Program-made: the position numbers and the translations under genes
Notes under the pieces: model-generated
The model's input: the letters and a program-made list of their open reading frames with translations, nothing else
Told to the model about the DNA's origin: nothing
The model's database searches: none
Source of the DNA: Mycolicibacterium frederiksbergense
Lineage (GTDB): Bacteria; Actinomycetota; Actinomycetes; Mycobacteriales; Mycobacteriaceae
DNA length: 64,000 nt
Reading direction: 5' to 3'
Assembly (NCBI RefSeq): GCF_029893345.1
Contig: NZ_JARXVE010000004.1
Coordinates: 372,001 to 436,000, forward strand
Shown here: piece after piece, positions 39,262 to 49,069 of the stretch
How positions within the stretch are numbered: the stretch's first letter is position 1
Layout of the letters: each line of letters opens with the position of its first letter

Positions 39262-40247
39262 TGCCCCCACCCGACCCGTCGATCACCAGGATCGACGGGC
39301 CATGGCGTCATCTGCAGGTGCACGCCAACGGCATTCGGTTTCATGTAGTGGAGGGCGAGAGCTCGCAGCCCGACCATGTGAAAGCGGGCGAGTCCGCTAG
39401 ATCGGGCGAGAGCCCGCAGCCGGATCGCCCGCTGGTCATTCTGCTGCACGGGTTCGGCTCGTTCTGGTGGTCGTGGCGTCACCAACTCACCGCATTGCCC
39501 GACGCGCGTGTCGTCGCGGTCGACCTGCGCGGCTACGGCGACAGTGACAAACCGCCGCGCGGCTACGACGGCTGGACACTGGCCGGGGACATCGCCGGGT
39601 TGGTGCGCGCGCTCGGGCACAAGACCGCGACGCTGGTGGGCCACGCCGACGGCGGCCTGGTGTGCTGGGCGACCGCGGTGCTGCACCCGCGCGCGGTCGA
39701 CGCGATCGCCGTGGTCAGTTCACCGCATCCGGTGGCGCTGCGGGCATCGGCGCTGACCCGCCGGGATCAGGGCCGCGCGCTGCTGCCGTGGATCCTGCGT
39801 TATCAGCTGCCGATGTGGCCCGAGCACAAGTTGACTCGCCATGACGGCGCCGAACTGGAGCGCCTGGTGCGCAGCCGCGCCGGGGTGAAATGGCAAACCA
39901 GCCAGGACTTCTCCGAGACCATCGGCTATCTGCGCCAGGCCATCCAGATTCCCGGGGCCGCGCATTCCGCGCTGGAATATCAGCGCTGGGCGGTGCGCAG
40001 CCAACTGCGCGGCGAGGGCCGGCGGTTCATGCGGTCGATGAAGCGCCCGATCGGTGTCCCGGTGCTGCATATGCGCGGCGATTCCGACCCGTATGTGCTG
40101 GCCGATCCGGTGCACCGGACCCAGCATTACGCACCGCACGGCCGGTACGTATCCATCGCCGGTGCAGGGCATTTCAGCCACGAAGAGCAGCCCGACGCGG
40201 TCAACGAGCAGCTGCGCCGGTTCCTGGCGCAGCTGCACGCCAACTGA
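39261..40247 (+). CDS. ephE: Alpha/beta-hydrolase, epoxide hydrolase EphE (Rv3670 type)
   Basis: 328 residues from ATG 39261. Oxyanion motif LLHGFGSFWWSW, nucleophile Asp in VGHADGGLV (epoxide-hydrolase type, not Ser), and catalytic His in AGHFSHEE. After the first beta strands, residues 31-55 are an extra segment rich in Gly, Glu, Ser and Pro with two similar ESxQPD-type halves, which looks like a small in-frame insertion. Cytoplasmic; substrate unknown. Confidence 0.88.
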   Translation: MPPPDPSITRIDGPWRHLQVHANGIRFHVVEGESSQPDHVKAGESARSGESPQPDRPLVILLHGFGSFWWSWRHQLTALPDARVVAVDLRGYGDSDKPPRGYDGWTLAGDIAGLVRALGHKTATLVGHADGGLVCWATAVLHPRAVDAIAVVSSPHPVALRASALTRRDQGRALLPWILRYQLPMWPEHKLTRHDGAELERLVRSRAGVKWQTSQDFSETIGYLRQAIQIPGAAHSALEYQRWAVRSQLRGEGRRFMRSMKRPIGVPVLHMRGDSDPYVLADPVHRTQHYAPHGRYVSIAGAGHFSHEEQPDAVNEQLRRFLAQLHAN

Positions 40248-41438
40248 TCAGGAGTTGATGCACACCCCGGTGGCGACGCGCTCGGTGTTGCCGATCTTGG
40301 CCAGCTGACGCTCGACCTCCTTGGCGGTCAGCACGAATCCGGTATCGACATCGTCGACGGCCGCGCCGAAAACCACACCCAACACCTTGCCGGACCGGTT
40401 GATCATGGGCCCGCCCGAATTACCTTGCCGCACTGTCCCTCTGACCGTGTAAACCTCGCGGGTGACGGTCGTGCTGCGGTAGATGTCCGGGCCGTTGAGC
40501 TCGATGATCTCGCGCACTCGGGCCGGGGTGGCCAGGAAGTCGCCGCCGCCGGGATAACCCATCACCACGGCGTCGGTGCCCTGCGGGGCCGGCTGCTCGG
40601 CGAACTGCAACGGCGCGACCGGCAGATTGGGTACGTCCAGGATGGAGATGTCGGCATCGGGGTCGTAGGACACCACGCCCGCGTCGTACGTCTTGCCGTC
40701 GACCTCCACGGTCACGCTGTCGGCCCCGGCCACCACGTGAGCATTGGACATCACCCGGTTGGGGGCCACCACGAATCCGCTGCCCTCCAGCACCTTTTGG
40801 CAGCTCGGCGCGACGCCGCGGATCTTGACCACGCTGGGCCGGGTGATCGCCACCACGGGGTCGGTGGCCAGCGAGGCGTCCGGGGCGTCGACATTGACGA
40901 TCGGGGTCCGGCCGAACGGCTCCAGCACATCGGGCAGTCCGGATGTGTCCAGCAGCGCCGACAGCCGGTTCGGCACCGACCGTAGCCAGTTCGGCGCCAC
41001 CTTGTCGACCTCGGTCAGCACCCGCGAATTCTTCACCGCCGCAGCGAGATTCGGCTGATCCGAGGAGGTCAGCAGGCTGCCCAGCAGCCAGGCCGCGACC
41101 AGTACCGCGACCAGCATCAGGCTCACCCCGACCGCCGAGTCCAACGAACGCAGGACGCGGTTGCGGATGGTGCCGCGCACCGCGCGGCCCAGCACCACAC
41201 CGGCGATCTCACCGATCACCACCAGCGCGAGGATCAGGAACAGCGTTGCGAACAGCTTGGTGCGGTCACCGCTGACGTGCGGGATCACATGCGGGGCCAG
41301 CAGCACCCCTGCCACCGCACCGAGCATCACGCCGATGAACGACAGCAGCGAGCCGAGGGCGCCCGAGCGCCAGCCGGATATGGCTGCGACGAAGCCGATG
41401 CCGAGAATAGCGAAATCGAGCCAGAGCGAAGGCGTCAT
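40248..41438 (-). CDS. marP: Membrane serine protease MarP (Rv3671c type)
   Basis: 396 residues. Four membrane helices (about residues 5-145) with a CvpA-like pattern precede a periplasmic trypsin-like domain: His in MSNAHVVAG, Asp in DPDADISIL, Ser in RQGNSGGPM. A conserved Cys in PSCQKV could form the redox-sensitive disulfide described for Mtb MarP. MarP is needed for acid resistance and persistence in Mtb, acting on peptidoglycan hydrolases. Last gene of the nth operon; its stop directly follows that of ephE. Confidence 0.93.
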   Translation of the reverse strand: MTPSLWLDFAILGIGFVAAISGWRSGALGSLLSFIGVMLGAVAGVLLAPHVIPHVSGDRTKLFATLFLILALVVIGEIAGVVLGRAVRGTIRNRVLRSLDSAVGVSLMLVAVLVAAWLLGSLLTSSDQPNLAAAVKNSRVLTEVDKVAPNWLRSVPNRLSALLDTSGLPDVLEPFGRTPIVNVDAPDASLATDPVVAITRPSVVKIRGVAPSCQKVLEGSGFVVAPNRVMSNAHVVAGADSVTVEVDGKTYDAGVVSYDPDADISILDVPNLPVAPLQFAEQPAPQGTDAVVMGYPGGGDFLATPARVREIIELNGPDIYRSTTVTREVYTVRGTVRQGNSGGPMINRSGKVLGVVFGAAVDDVDTGFVLTAKEVERQLAKIGNTERVATGVCINS

Positions 41439-41462
41439 CTATATCCACTTCAACATTGGGCT

Positions 41463-42227
41463 TCACCGTAACCGTTTCTGATGCCCGACGACGGCCATTG
41501 CCTCGTCGAGTTCGCGGATGTCATCGGTGTTCCACGGCTCGGCCCAGCCGGCGACATCGAGGATCGCCGAGATGACCTGGCCGGTGAAACCCCACACCAG
41601 CATCTGATTGAGCAAAAACGCCGGCCCGGCGAACCGGCTGGTGTTGGCCTCCCGGTACACCATGAGCCGGTTGACCGGGTTGATGAAGGCGCGCACCGGC
41701 ACCCGCGCCACGATGGCCGTCTCGGAATCGTTGACCACGGACACCGGGCCCGGGTCCGGCGAATAGGCCAGCACCGGAACCACATGGAACCCCGACGGCG
41801 GGATGAACATCTTCTCCAGCGTGGCCAGTGGGTGCAGCCGGCTGGTGTCGATGCCGGTCTCCTCCCAGGCCTCGCGGAAGGCGGTGCCGACCGGGCCCCG
41901 GTCGCCGGAATCGGCGGCGCCGCCCGGGAACGCGGCCTGACCGGCATGGTGCCGCAGCGTCGACGCCCGGACCGTCACCAGCAGGTCGACATCGTCGGGC
42001 AGGCCGTCGCCCGAACCGTCCTGAGGGCCGGAGAACAGCACCAGAACGGCGGCGTCGCGGCCGGCACCGGCCAGTGCGGCCTGCTTGTTGGCTTCGACGA
42101 TCCCCGCCAGCACATCGGGCGGAACCCGACGGCGGTAGGCGTCGGGCACCCCGTCGACGTTGTCCACCAGTGGCTTGAGCCAGGCCGGGGCTGCCTCCGG
42201 GAACAGCCCGTCGCTCGTGGAACTCAC
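41463..42227 (-). CDS. NUDIX hydrolase, probable CoA pyrophosphatase (Rv3672c type)
   Basis: 254 residues from GTG 42227. The Nudix box lies in the stretch from FPGGAAD to FREAWEETGID (REAWEE core). The upstream RHHAGQAAFPGG segment is the CoA-pyrophosphatase (NudL) signature. It would hydrolyse CoA or its derivatives to phosphopantetheine and ADP. Co-transcribed with trx-like and marP genes, with 12 and 24 bp between genes. Confidence 0.88.
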   Translation of the reverse strand: MSSTSDGLFPEAAPAWLKPLVDNVDGVPDAYRRRVPPDVLAGIVEANKQAALAGAGRDAAVLVLFSGPQDGSGDGLPDDVDLLVTVRASTLRHHAGQAAFPGGAADSGDRGPVGTAFREAWEETGIDTSRLHPLATLEKMFIPPSGFHVVPVLAYSPDPGPVSVVNDSETAIVARVPVRAFINPVNRLMVYREANTSRFAGPAFLLNQMLVWGFTGQVISAILDVAGWAEPWNTDDIRELDEAMAVVGHQKRLR

Positions 42228-42239
42228 CCCCGGGTGCTC

Positions 42240-42887
42240 CTATCGGCTAGAGCTGATCTTCTCGTCGACCGCCGCCGCAATCTCGTCTGCGCTGACGAAG
42301 GAGCGGGGCAGGATCCCGGCCACGCTACCGTCCGGGTCCAGCACCACGGTCGCAGGCATGACATTGGGCACCTTGAGCGCCGCCGCGATCAGCCGCCGAC
42401 CGTCCTGCAACGTCGGCAAGTGCACCCCGAGTTCGGCCAGCCGGACCAACGCCGCGGCCTCGTTCTCATCCTGGTGCACGGTCAGCACCAGCACGTCGTC
42501 ACCGACCCGACGCTGGTACTCGGCCAGGGCTGGCAGCTCGTCGGCGCACGGCCCGCACCAGTAGGCCCACAGGTTGAGCACCACGGTCCGGCCGGCCAAC
42601 GCGGCCGCCACGTCGACCGGCGTTCCGTCACCGGCGCAGTCCAGGGTGATGCCACGAAGCGCCCCTGGTTCAGGACCTGCTTTGGGTCCCGGGCATGGCG
42701 CCAGGTCGGCGCGGGCCCGGGGGCCGGCCAGGGCCTCGGGGGTGTCGGCATCGCGGTGATCGCGGACGGTGGACTGCGCCACCCCGGGCGCAGGTGCGGG
42801 CTCGTCGCGCAATTCCAGCCAAAATGCGGTGCCCAGCGCCACAAAGACCACCATGACCACCGCCGTCCATCGCGCCGCCACGCTCAT
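42240..42887 (-). CDS. Membrane-anchored thioredoxin-like protein, TlpA/ResA type (Rv3673c type)
   Basis: 215 residues from ATG 42887. One N-terminal membrane helix anchors an external thioredoxin fold. The redox motif is WCGPC in NLWAYWCGPCADELP, with cis-Pro later in the fold. A second Cys pair (CPGP and LDCAGD) resembles the extra disulfide of mycobacterial homologues. Periplasmic thiol reduction, possibly for cytochrome or MarP disulfides, is inferred. Confidence 0.88.
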   Translation of the reverse strand: MSVAARWTAVVMVVFVALGTAFWLELRDEPAPAPGVAQSTVRDHRDADTPEALAGPRARADLAPCPGPKAGPEPGALRGITLDCAGDGTPVDVAAALAGRTVVLNLWAYWCGPCADELPALAEYQRRVGDDVLVLTVHQDENEAAALVRLAELGVHLPTLQDGRRLIAAALKVPNVMPATVVLDPDGSVAGILPRSFVSADEIAAAVDEKISSSR

Positions 42888-42894
42888 CGTGCGG

Positions 42895-43698
42895 TCACAA
42901 TCCGGCCAGCGCCAGCAGATGCTCGGTCTCGGGGCCTTTGACCAGTGCAGCCGCGGTGGGCGGATCGGTGGGGCCGAGCCCGAACGACGGGCAGTCCTTG
43001 GCCAGCACGCACACGCCGCAGGCGGGTTTGCGGGCGTGACATACCCGGCGACCGTGGAAGATCACCCGGTGGCTGAGCAGGGTCCACTCTTTTCGTTCGA
43101 TGAGCTCGCCGACCACGAACTCGACCTTGACCGGATCCTCCTCGGCCGTCCAGCGCCAGCGCCGCACCAGCCGTCCGAAGTGGGTGTCGACGGTGATCCC
43201 AGGAATGTCGAAGGCGTTACCCAGGATGACGTTGGCGGTCTTGCGCCCCACCCCGGGCAGGGTGACCAGGTCGTCGATGTTGTCGGGCACCTGGCCGTCG
43301 AACCGGGCCACCAGCTCCTGACCCAGCCGGATCAGCGAGTTGGCTTTGTTCCGGTAGAAACCGGTCGGCCGGACCAGCTCCTCCATCTCAGTGCGGTCGG
43401 CCTGCGCGTAGTCCAGCGCGGTGCGATATTTCTGGAACAGGGCTGGGGTGGTCAGGTTGACCCGCTTGTCGGTGCTCTGCGCGGACAAGATGGTGGCCAC
43501 CGCGAGCTCCAGCGGGTTGGTGAAGTCCAACTCGCAGTAGACATGCGGAAACGCTTGGGCCAGTTCACGATTCATTCGCCGAGCCCGGCGCACCAGCCCC
43601 AGGTGGGTTTCGTCGTCCCACTTCTTGGACCGGCGCACATTCCCGGTTTTAGCGGCAGCCGCAGTCACGCCAGCCAGCGTACTGACCTCGCCGGACAT
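42895..43698 (-). CDS. nth: Endonuclease III
   Basis: 267 residues; the start at 43698 gives a 20-residue extension compared with Mtb Nth (about 245), so a later start is possible. The helix-hairpin-helix [14 protein letters not shown] contains the catalytic Lys, and [10 protein letters not shown] holds the catalytic Asp. Four C-terminal cysteines ([17 protein letters not shown]) ligate an iron-sulfur cluster. It removes oxidised pyrimidines and nicks abasic sites. First gene of the four-gene operon, divergent from the Rv3675-type gene. Confidence 0.95.
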   Translation of the reverse strand: MSGEVSTLAGVTAAAAKTGNVRRSKKWDDETHLGLVRRARRMNRELAQAFPHVYCELDFTNPLELAVATILSAQSTDKRVNLTTPALFQKYRTALDYAQADRTEMEELVRPTGFYRNKANSLIRLGQELVARFDGQVPDNIDDLVTLPGVGRKTANVILGNAFDIPGITVDTHFGRLVRRWRWTAEEDPVKVEFVVGELIERKEWTLLSHRVIFHGRRVCHARKPACGVCVLAKDCPSFGLGPTDPPTAAALVKGPETEHLLALAGL

Positions 43699-43764
43699 TC
43701 CCCGGAGCGGACCGGTGACGATTCGTGACCCCGCTGAGACCTGTGCCGTGTTAACTACTGCCTT

Positions 43765-43980
43765 GTGTCGTGGTTGCTGGTGGCGCTCATTCCGGGCTTG
43801 CTCATGCTCGCGGCGTTCGGGCTCGAGCGACTCGAATCAGGGCTGGCACCAGAACCGACCCCCGTGGCCGCCGCGCCGCGGGCCAGACCGCTGGCCTTTG
43901 ACCTGGACAGTGAGCGTTTGCCAACCCGGCATTACGAGCCGTATGCGGCTAATCCTGAGTTTCACTCGTCACACATATGA
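43765..43980 (+). CDS. Short membrane-anchored protein (Rv3675 type)
   Basis: 71 residues from GTG 43765. One membrane helix at residues 3-19, an Ala/Pro linker, and a polar tail outside or inside the cell. It lies between nth and crp, as Rv3675 does in Mtb, although the Mtb version is longer (about 125 residues). No function known. Confidence 0.75.
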   Translation: MSWLLVALIPGLLMLAAFGLERLESGLAPEPTPVAAAPRARPLAFDLDSERLPTRHYEPYAANPEFHSSHI

Positions 43981-44094
43981 ATCGTGTGTAGCGTGGGCTA
44001 GTCGCAAAACGGCGTACCTCTAGACTGAACAGGCAGTATCAGTAAGAGGGCAAAACCACCCATCAATATCACCCAAGAGTTTAAGAGGGGCAAC

Positions 44095-44769
44095 GTGGAC
44101 GAGATCCTGGCCAGGGCCGGAATCTTCCAGGGAGTCGAACCGACCGCCGTTTCGGCGCTGACGAAGCAGCTACATCCCGTCGACTTCCCGCGCGGACACA
44201 CGGTCTTCGCCGAGGGCGAGCCCGGCGACCGGCTGTACATCATTATTTCCGGCAAGGTGAAGATCGGCCGCCGGTCACCGGACGGTCGGGAGAACCTGCT
44301 GACCATCATGGGTCCGTCCGACATGTTCGGCGAGCTGTCGATCTTCGACCCCGGCCCGCGGACGTCGAGCGCCACCACCATCACCGAGGTGCGGGCGGTC
44401 TCGATGGACCGGGACGCGCTGCGCGCCTGGATCGCCGATCGCCCGGAGATCGCCGAGCAGTTGCTGCGCGTGCTGGCCCGTCGTCTGCGTCGCACCAACA
44501 ACAACCTGGCCGACCTGATCTTCACCGACGTGCCCGGCCGGGTGGCCAAGCAACTGCTGCAGCTGGCCCAGCGCTTCGGCACTCAGGAAGGCGGGGCGCT
44601 GCGCGTCACGCACGACCTGACCCAGGAAGAGATCGCCCAGCTCGTCGGTGCCTCCCGCGAGACAGTCAACAAGGCGCTGGCCGATTTCGCCCACCGCGGC
44701 TGGATCCGCCTGGAGGGCAAGAGTGTGCTGATCAGCGACAGCGAGCGGCTCGCCCGCCGAGCGCGATAG
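44095..44769 (+). CDS. crp: cAMP receptor protein, CRP/FNR family
   Basis: 224 residues from GTG 44095 with AAGAGGGG ahead. The cyclic-nucleotide domain (about residues 10-120) contains the phosphate-binding cassette [16 protein letters not shown]. The C-terminal winged helix has [21 protein letters not shown]. It matches Mtb Rv3676, a global cAMP-responsive regulator of whiB1 and resuscitation genes. The cyclase at 19496-21103 may supply its signal. Confidence 0.96.
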   Translation: MDEILARAGIFQGVEPTAVSALTKQLHPVDFPRGHTVFAEGEPGDRLYIIISGKVKIGRRSPDGRENLLTIMGPSDMFGELSIFDPGPRTSSATTITEVRAVSMDRDALRAWIADRPEIAEQLLRVLARRLRRTNNNLADLIFTDVPGRVAKQLLQLAQRFGTQEGGALRVTHDLTQEEIAQLVGASRETVNKALADFAHRGWIRLEGKSVLISDSERLARRAR

Positions 44770-44793
44770 CGCGAGCATCCAGCACAGCGCGCG

Positions 44794-45579
44794 TCAGCTT
44801 CGTAGGTAGTCCAACTGGGCTTGCACCGATTTCTCGGCGGCATCCCACAGTTTCTGGTCGACGTCGGTGTAGACGTGCTCCACCACCTGACGGGCGCCGG
44901 CGTCCTCGCCGAGTTCCCGTAATGCCGCACGTACCTGGCCCAGCCGCTCCTCGCGGTGGGCCAGGTACATCGCGGTCACTTCCCGCAGATCAGCCAGATC
45001 GGGACCGTGCCCGGGTAGCACCCGTCGGGCCCCCAGACCCTGCAGCCGGTGCAGGGATTCCAGATAGTCACGCAGGCTGCCGTCCTCGGTGTCGATGACG
45101 GTGGTGCCGCGGCCCAGCACGGTATCGGCGGTCAGCACCGCGTCATCGAGCACGAACGACAGCGAGTCCACGGTGTGCCCGGGCGTGGCCATCACGGTGA
45201 TCCGCAGGCCGGCCGCGTCGATCACCTCACCATCGGTCAACGGCCCACCCAGGCCCCGCAGGAACCCGCTGCCCACCGAGCGGACCGTCGCGCCGGTCAA
45301 ATCCACGAGCTTGTCGATTCCGCCGGTGTGATCCTCGTGCTTGTGGCTGATCAGCACCAATGCGACGGTGCCGAGTCCAGCGATGCGCGCGATGTGCGCG
45401 GCATCGTCTGGACCCGGATCAACCACCACGATCTCGTCGCTGCCGGGACCGCGCAACACCCAGGTGTTGGTGCCGTCCAGGGTCATCAGGCCCGGGTTGT
45501 CACACAACAACACTGAGGCGGTGTTGGTGACCGGCCTCAGCAGCCCGTAGGCCGGGTGTTGCACAGCCCCAGAGGTCAC
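44794..45579 (-). CDS. Metallo-beta-lactamase-fold hydrolase (Rv3677c type)
   Basis: 261 residues from GTG 45579, which overlaps the upstream stop. Metal motif SHKHEDHTGG (HxHxDH), then TPGHTVDS and PGHGP histidines. Resembles glyoxalase II/LACTB2-like enzymes that act on thioesters or RNA. The substrate is unknown. Last gene of the three-gene operon with the RidA-like gene; convergent with crp with 24 bp between stops. Confidence 0.87.
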   Translation of the reverse strand: MTSGAVQHPAYGLLRPVTNTASVLLCDNPGLMTLDGTNTWVLRGPGSDEIVVVDPGPDDAAHIARIAGLGTVALVLISHKHEDHTGGIDKLVDLTGATVRSVGSGFLRGLGGPLTDGEVIDAAGLRITVMATPGHTVDSLSFVLDDAVLTADTVLGRGTTVIDTEDGSLRDYLESLHRLQGLGARRVLPGHGPDLADLREVTAMYLAHREERLGQVRAALRELGEDAGARQVVEHVYTDVDQKLWDAAEKSVQAQLDYLRS

Positions 45580-46040
45580 GCGACCTCGACGATGATCTCG
45601 ACCTCGACCGGCGCGTTGGCCGGCAGCTCGGGCACCCCGACGGCCGACCGGGCATGCGCCCCGGCCTCGCCGAAGATCTCGCTGAACAGCTCGGAGGCGC
45701 CGTTGATGACAACGGGCTGCCCGTTGAATCCGGGGGCGGAGGAGACGAACCCGACCACCTTGACCACCTTGACCAGGGAGTCGATGCCCACCAATGCGTG
45801 GACGGCGGCCAGCGCGTTGAGTGCGCAGACCCGGGCCAGTTCATTGGCCTGCTCCGGGCTGACCTCGGCGCCGACCTTGCCGGTCGCCAGCAGCTCACCG
45901 CCGCGGATGGGCAGCTGACCGGAGGTGTAGACCAGGTTGCCGGTCCGCACGGCGGGGACATAGGCGGCCAGCGGCGCGGCGACGGTAGGCAGTTCGATGC
46001 CGAGGTCGGTCAGGCGCTGCGACCAGGACTGCGCGCTCAC
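45576..46040 (-). CDS. RidA/YjgF-family protein (Rv3678c type)
   Basis: 154 residues from GTG 46040, which overlaps the stop of the preceding DUF4177 gene (GTGA). Core motifs: YTSGQLPIRGG, ARVCALNALAAVHALVG and the C-terminal VGVPELPANAPVEVEIIVEVA. RidA proteins deaminate reactive enamines or imines from PLP enzymes. The usual catalytic Arg of canonical RidA is replaced in the VPELPANA segment (R-to-P context), so it may belong to another YjgF subgroup. Confidence 0.87.
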   Translation of the reverse strand: MSAQSWSQRLTDLGIELPTVAAPLAAYVPAVRTGNLVYTSGQLPIRGGELLATGKVGAEVSPEQANELARVCALNALAAVHALVGIDSLVKVVKVVGFVSSAPGFNGQPVVINGASELFSEIFGEAGAHARSAVGVPELPANAPVEVEIIVEVA

Positions 46041-46198
46041 TTTGCACGCTTCAGGTAGGCGACGTGCTGTTCGCCGGTCGGCCCAGGGAGCACCGAAACC
46101 AGCTCCCAGCCGTCCTGGCCCCATTGGTCCAGAATCTGTTTAGTGGCGTGCGTCAGCAACGGCACAGTCGCGTACTCCCATTTGGTCGGTTGGCTCAT
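46037..46198 (-). CDS. Small DUF4177-type protein (Rv3678A type)
   Basis: 53 residues read directly from the sequence: ATG 46198, beginning MSQPTKWEYATVPLLTHATK and ending AYLKRAK. WEYATVPLL followed by LDQWGQDGWELVSVLPG is the DUF4177 signature. Its stop overlaps the RidA start, so it heads that operon. Mtb has a 53-residue gene here, Rv3678A. Function unknown. Confidence 0.85.
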   Translation of the reverse strand: MSQPTKWEYATVPLLTHATKQILDQWGQDGWELVSVLPGPTGEQHVAYLKRAK

Positions 46199-46245
46199 GC
46201 GCTGAGCTTATCGGTCGCGGGGCCCGGCTTGGTTAGCATGCACTG

Positions 46246-47274
46246 GTGGCAACCACTGAGAGCGGCGCCAAGCACGTCGGCTGGCCGTCGCGGCTGAGCA
46301 AGGCGCGACTGCACTTCGTCTCCGGCAAGGGCGGCACCGGCAAGTCGACCGTCGCCGCGGCGCTGGCGCTGGCCCTGGCCGCCGGTGGTCGCAAGGTGCT
46401 GCTGGTCGAGGTCGAGGAGCGCCAGGGCATCGCGCAGCTGTTCGACGTGCCGCCGCTGCCCTATGAGGAAGTCAAGGTCGCCACCGCCGAGGGCGGCGGG
46501 CAGGTCAATGCCCTGGCCATCGACATCGAGGCCGCATTCCTGGAATACCTGGACATGTTCTACAACCTGGGCCTGGCCGGGCGGGCGATGCGCCGGATCG
46601 GGGCCATCGAATTCGCCACCACCATTGCGCCGGGCCTTCGTGACGTGCTGCTCACCGGCAAGATCAAAGAGATCGTGACGCGTACCGATAAGGACGCCAA
46701 GGCCAAGCGCAATGTCTACGACGCCGTGGTGGTCGATTCCCCTCCCACCGGGCGGATTTCGCGATTCCTCGACGTCACCAAGGCGGTGACGGATCTGGCC
46801 AAGGGCGGTCCGGTGCATTCGCAGGCCGACGGGGTGGTCAAGCTGCTGCATTCCGAACAGACCGCCATCCATCTGGTCACCCTGCTGGAGGCACTGCCCA
46901 TCCAGGAGACCCTGGAGGCGATCGACGAGCTGACCGAGCTCGGCCTGCCGATCGGCAGCGTCATCGTCAACCGCAATATCCCGGCCTACCTGTCCCCGCA
47001 TGATCTGACCAAGGCCGCCGAGGGCGACGTGGATGCCGATGCCGTCCGCGCTCAGCTGACCAAGGCCGGAATCACCCTGTCCGACAATGACTTTGCCGGA
47101 CTACTCACCGAGACGATCCAGCACGCCACCCGGATCACCGCCCGCGCCGAAAGCGCCGAAGTGCTCGACACTCTCGACGTGCCGCGCCTCGAGCTGCCCG
47201 CACTCACCGACGGTGTGGACCTGGGCAGCCTGTACGAACTCGCCGAAGCACTGGAACAGCAGGGGGTCCGATAG
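46246..47274 (+). CDS. bagA: ArsA/Get3-like ATPase, first of pair (Rv3679 type)
   Basis: 342 residues from GTG 46246. Deviant P-loop [17 protein letters not shown] with signature lysines, switch regions [13 protein letters not shown] and [13 protein letters not shown]. Soluble. The pair Rv3679-Rv3680 of Mtb was described as Get3-like BagA/BagB, forming a complex needed for normal growth on some carbon sources. Its TAG shares a base with the bagB GTG, so the subunits are made together. Confidence 0.92.
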   Translation: MATTESGAKHVGWPSRLSKARLHFVSGKGGTGKSTVAAALALALAAGGRKVLLVEVEERQGIAQLFDVPPLPYEEVKVATAEGGGQVNALAIDIEAAFLEYLDMFYNLGLAGRAMRRIGAIEFATTIAPGLRDVLLTGKIKEIVTRTDKDAKAKRNVYDAVVVDSPPTGRISRFLDVTKAVTDLAKGGPVHSQADGVVKLLHSEQTAIHLVTLLEALPIQETLEAIDELTELGLPIGSVIVNRNIPAYLSPHDLTKAAEGDVDADAVRAQLTKAGITLSDNDFAGLLTETIQHATRITARAESAEVLDTLDVPRLELPALTDGVDLGSLYELAEALEQQGVR

Positions 47275-48404
47275 TGAGCACCAAACCGCCCGCCCTTGAC
47301 ATGCACGCGATCCTGTCCGACACCGCAAACCGCGTCGTAGTGTGTTGCGGCGCAGGCGGTGTCGGCAAAACCACCACTGCCGCCGCGATGGCGCTGCGGG
47401 CCGCCGAATACGGCCGGACGGTCGTGGTGCTGACCATCGACCCGGCCAAGCGACTGGCCCAGGCGCTGGGCATCAAGGATCTGGGCAACACGCCGCAGCG
47501 GGTTCCGCTGGCCCCCGAGGTGACCGGCGAGCTGCACGCGATGATGCTGGACATGCGTCGCACGTTCGACGAGATGGTGGTGCAGTACTCCGGACCGGGC
47601 CGGGCCGACGCCATTCTGGAGAACCAGTTCTACCAAACCGTGGCCACCTCGCTGGCGGGCACGCAGGAGTACATGGCGATGGAGAAACTGGGCCAGCTGC
47701 TGGCCCAGGACAAGTGGGATCTGGTGGTGGTGGACACCCCGCCGTCGCGCAACGCGCTGGACTTCCTCGACGCACCCAAGCGGTTGGGCAGCTTCATGGA
47801 CAGTCGGCTGTGGCGGATGCTGTTGGCGCCGGGGCGCGGGTTCGGACGTCTGGTCACCGGCGCCGTCGGCCTGGCCATGAAGGCCCTGTCCACCGTGCTC
47901 GGTTCGCAGATGCTTTCCGACGCAGCAGGTTTCGTGCAGTCTCTGGATGCCACGTTCGGCGGCTTCCGGGAGAAGGCCGATCGGACCTACGAATTGCTCA
48001 AGCGCCGCGGCACCCAGTTCGTGGTGGTTTCGGCCGCCGAGCCCGACGCCCTGCGCGAGGCCTCGTTCTTCGTCGACCGGTTGTCCAGCGAGCACATGCC
48101 GTTGGCCGGGCTGATCCTCAACCGGACCCACCCGATGCTGTCCGATCTGCACGCCGAGAAGGCCGAGGAGACCGCCGATGAGTTGGCGGCCGAGGATCCA
48201 GAGTCGCTGACCGTTGCGGTGCTGCGTATTCACGCCGACCGGGCGCAGACCGCCAAACGCGAAGTACGGCTGCTGTCCCGATTCACCGGCGCCAATCCGC
48301 ACGTAGCAATCGTCGGGGTGCCGTCACTGCCGTTCGATGTGTCCGATCTCGACGCGCTGCGCGCGATCGCCGATCAGATCACCGGAGTCGCCGAGCCCGC
48401 GTAG
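47274..48404 (+). CDS. bagB: ArsA/Get3-like ATPase, second of pair (Rv3680 type)
   Basis: 376 residues from GTG 47274. P-loop [33 protein letters not shown] and a later [10 protein letters not shown]. Like its partner it lacks the metal-binding cysteines of arsenite pumps and membrane segments, so it is not an arsenic pump in itself. Long insertion helices (residues about 165-215) may form a client-binding region, as in Get3. Confidence 0.92.
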   Translation: MSTKPPALDMHAILSDTANRVVVCCGAGGVGKTTTAAAMALRAAEYGRTVVVLTIDPAKRLAQALGIKDLGNTPQRVPLAPEVTGELHAMMLDMRRTFDEMVVQYSGPGRADAILENQFYQTVATSLAGTQEYMAMEKLGQLLAQDKWDLVVVDTPPSRNALDFLDAPKRLGSFMDSRLWRMLLAPGRGFGRLVTGAVGLAMKALSTVLGSQMLSDAAGFVQSLDATFGGFREKADRTYELLKRRGTQFVVVSAAEPDALREASFFVDRLSSEHMPLAGLILNRTHPMLSDLHAEKAEETADELAAEDPESLTVAVLRIHADRAQTAKREVRLLSRFTGANPHVAIVGVPSLPFDVSDLDALRAIADQITGVAEPA

Positions 48405-48416
48405 CGGGCGGCTCGG

Positions 48417-48773
48417 TCAGACAGCGCTGCGGTGTTTGCGCTGGGCGGCGAAGAAGTCCGCCCACGAGTTGACCTCGGGGTGTTGCTTGAGCAGGGCACG
48501 GCGCTGACGTTCGGTCATGCCACCCCACACCCCGAACTCGACCCGATTGTCCAGCGCGTCGGCACCACATTCGAGGATCACCGGGCAGTGCCGGCAGATT
48601 ACGGCCGCTTTGCGCTGCGCCGCACCACGAACGAACAACTCGTCCGGATCGGCCTGACGGCATCTGGCCTGTGAGACCCACGCGATGCGGGCTTCACCTT
48701 CGCCGCCATGGACCAGGCTGGTGGCTGGGGCCGAAGCATCCATCTTGTCTACGACAGTTCGTGTACCTGACAC
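48417..48773 (-). CDS. whiB4: WhiB4 iron-sulfur regulator
   Basis: 118 residues from GTG 48773, the same length as Mtb WhiB4. Iron-sulfur ligands C38, C60, C63 and C69, then the GVWGG beta-turn and a basic C-terminus (RRALLKQ, AQRKHRS). It senses oxygen and oxidants through its cluster and regulates antioxidant genes; in Mtb it also condenses DNA. Convergent with bagB, 12 bp between stops; divergent from ponA2. Confidence 0.95.
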   Translation of the reverse strand: MSGTRTVVDKMDASAPATSLVHGGEGEARIAWVSQARCRQADPDELFVRGAAQRKAAVICRHCPVILECGADALDNRVEFGVWGGMTERQRRALLKQHPEVNSWADFFAAQRKHRSAV

Positions 48774-49069
48774 CAGCGATCCCCTTCGTTCCAGCCATCT
48801 CCCCAGATGGCGGGCCTAAACCCGTCCGGCGCAGAACGCCTCGGCGATCTGCGCCACATTGCGCCAGCCCGTGTTACCTGGATCGCACTGTGTGTCCAAG
48901 CTAGGTGGTCAGAGGGTATTTACGCAACCGTTTGCAACCCACTTTTTTGGGACGGCCGTGCCGTCTGGCCCGTTCTGAGGCACACTGAGGTGTTTCCGCA
49001 GGCGAGCGCGATCTGCCCGACGGCCCGTTCGCAGGCGTTCCCCGTCAGCAAGCTCGTTACTCTGTACCC
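48774..49069. promoter_or_regulatory. Divergent region between whiB4 and ponA2
   Basis: 296 bp with no gene. Holds the promoters of both neighbours. An inverted repeat GCCATC-TCCCCA-GATGGC at 48794-48811 lies 20 bp upstream of the whiB4 start and could bind a regulator; this is only a structural observation. Confidence 0.4.

Noticed and set aside
43968..43992. CACAC-GTGTG inverted repeat before crp as a CRP autoregulatory site
   Set aside because: Its half-sites are in the opposite order to the TGTGA-N6-TCACA consensus, so CRP binding is not supported.
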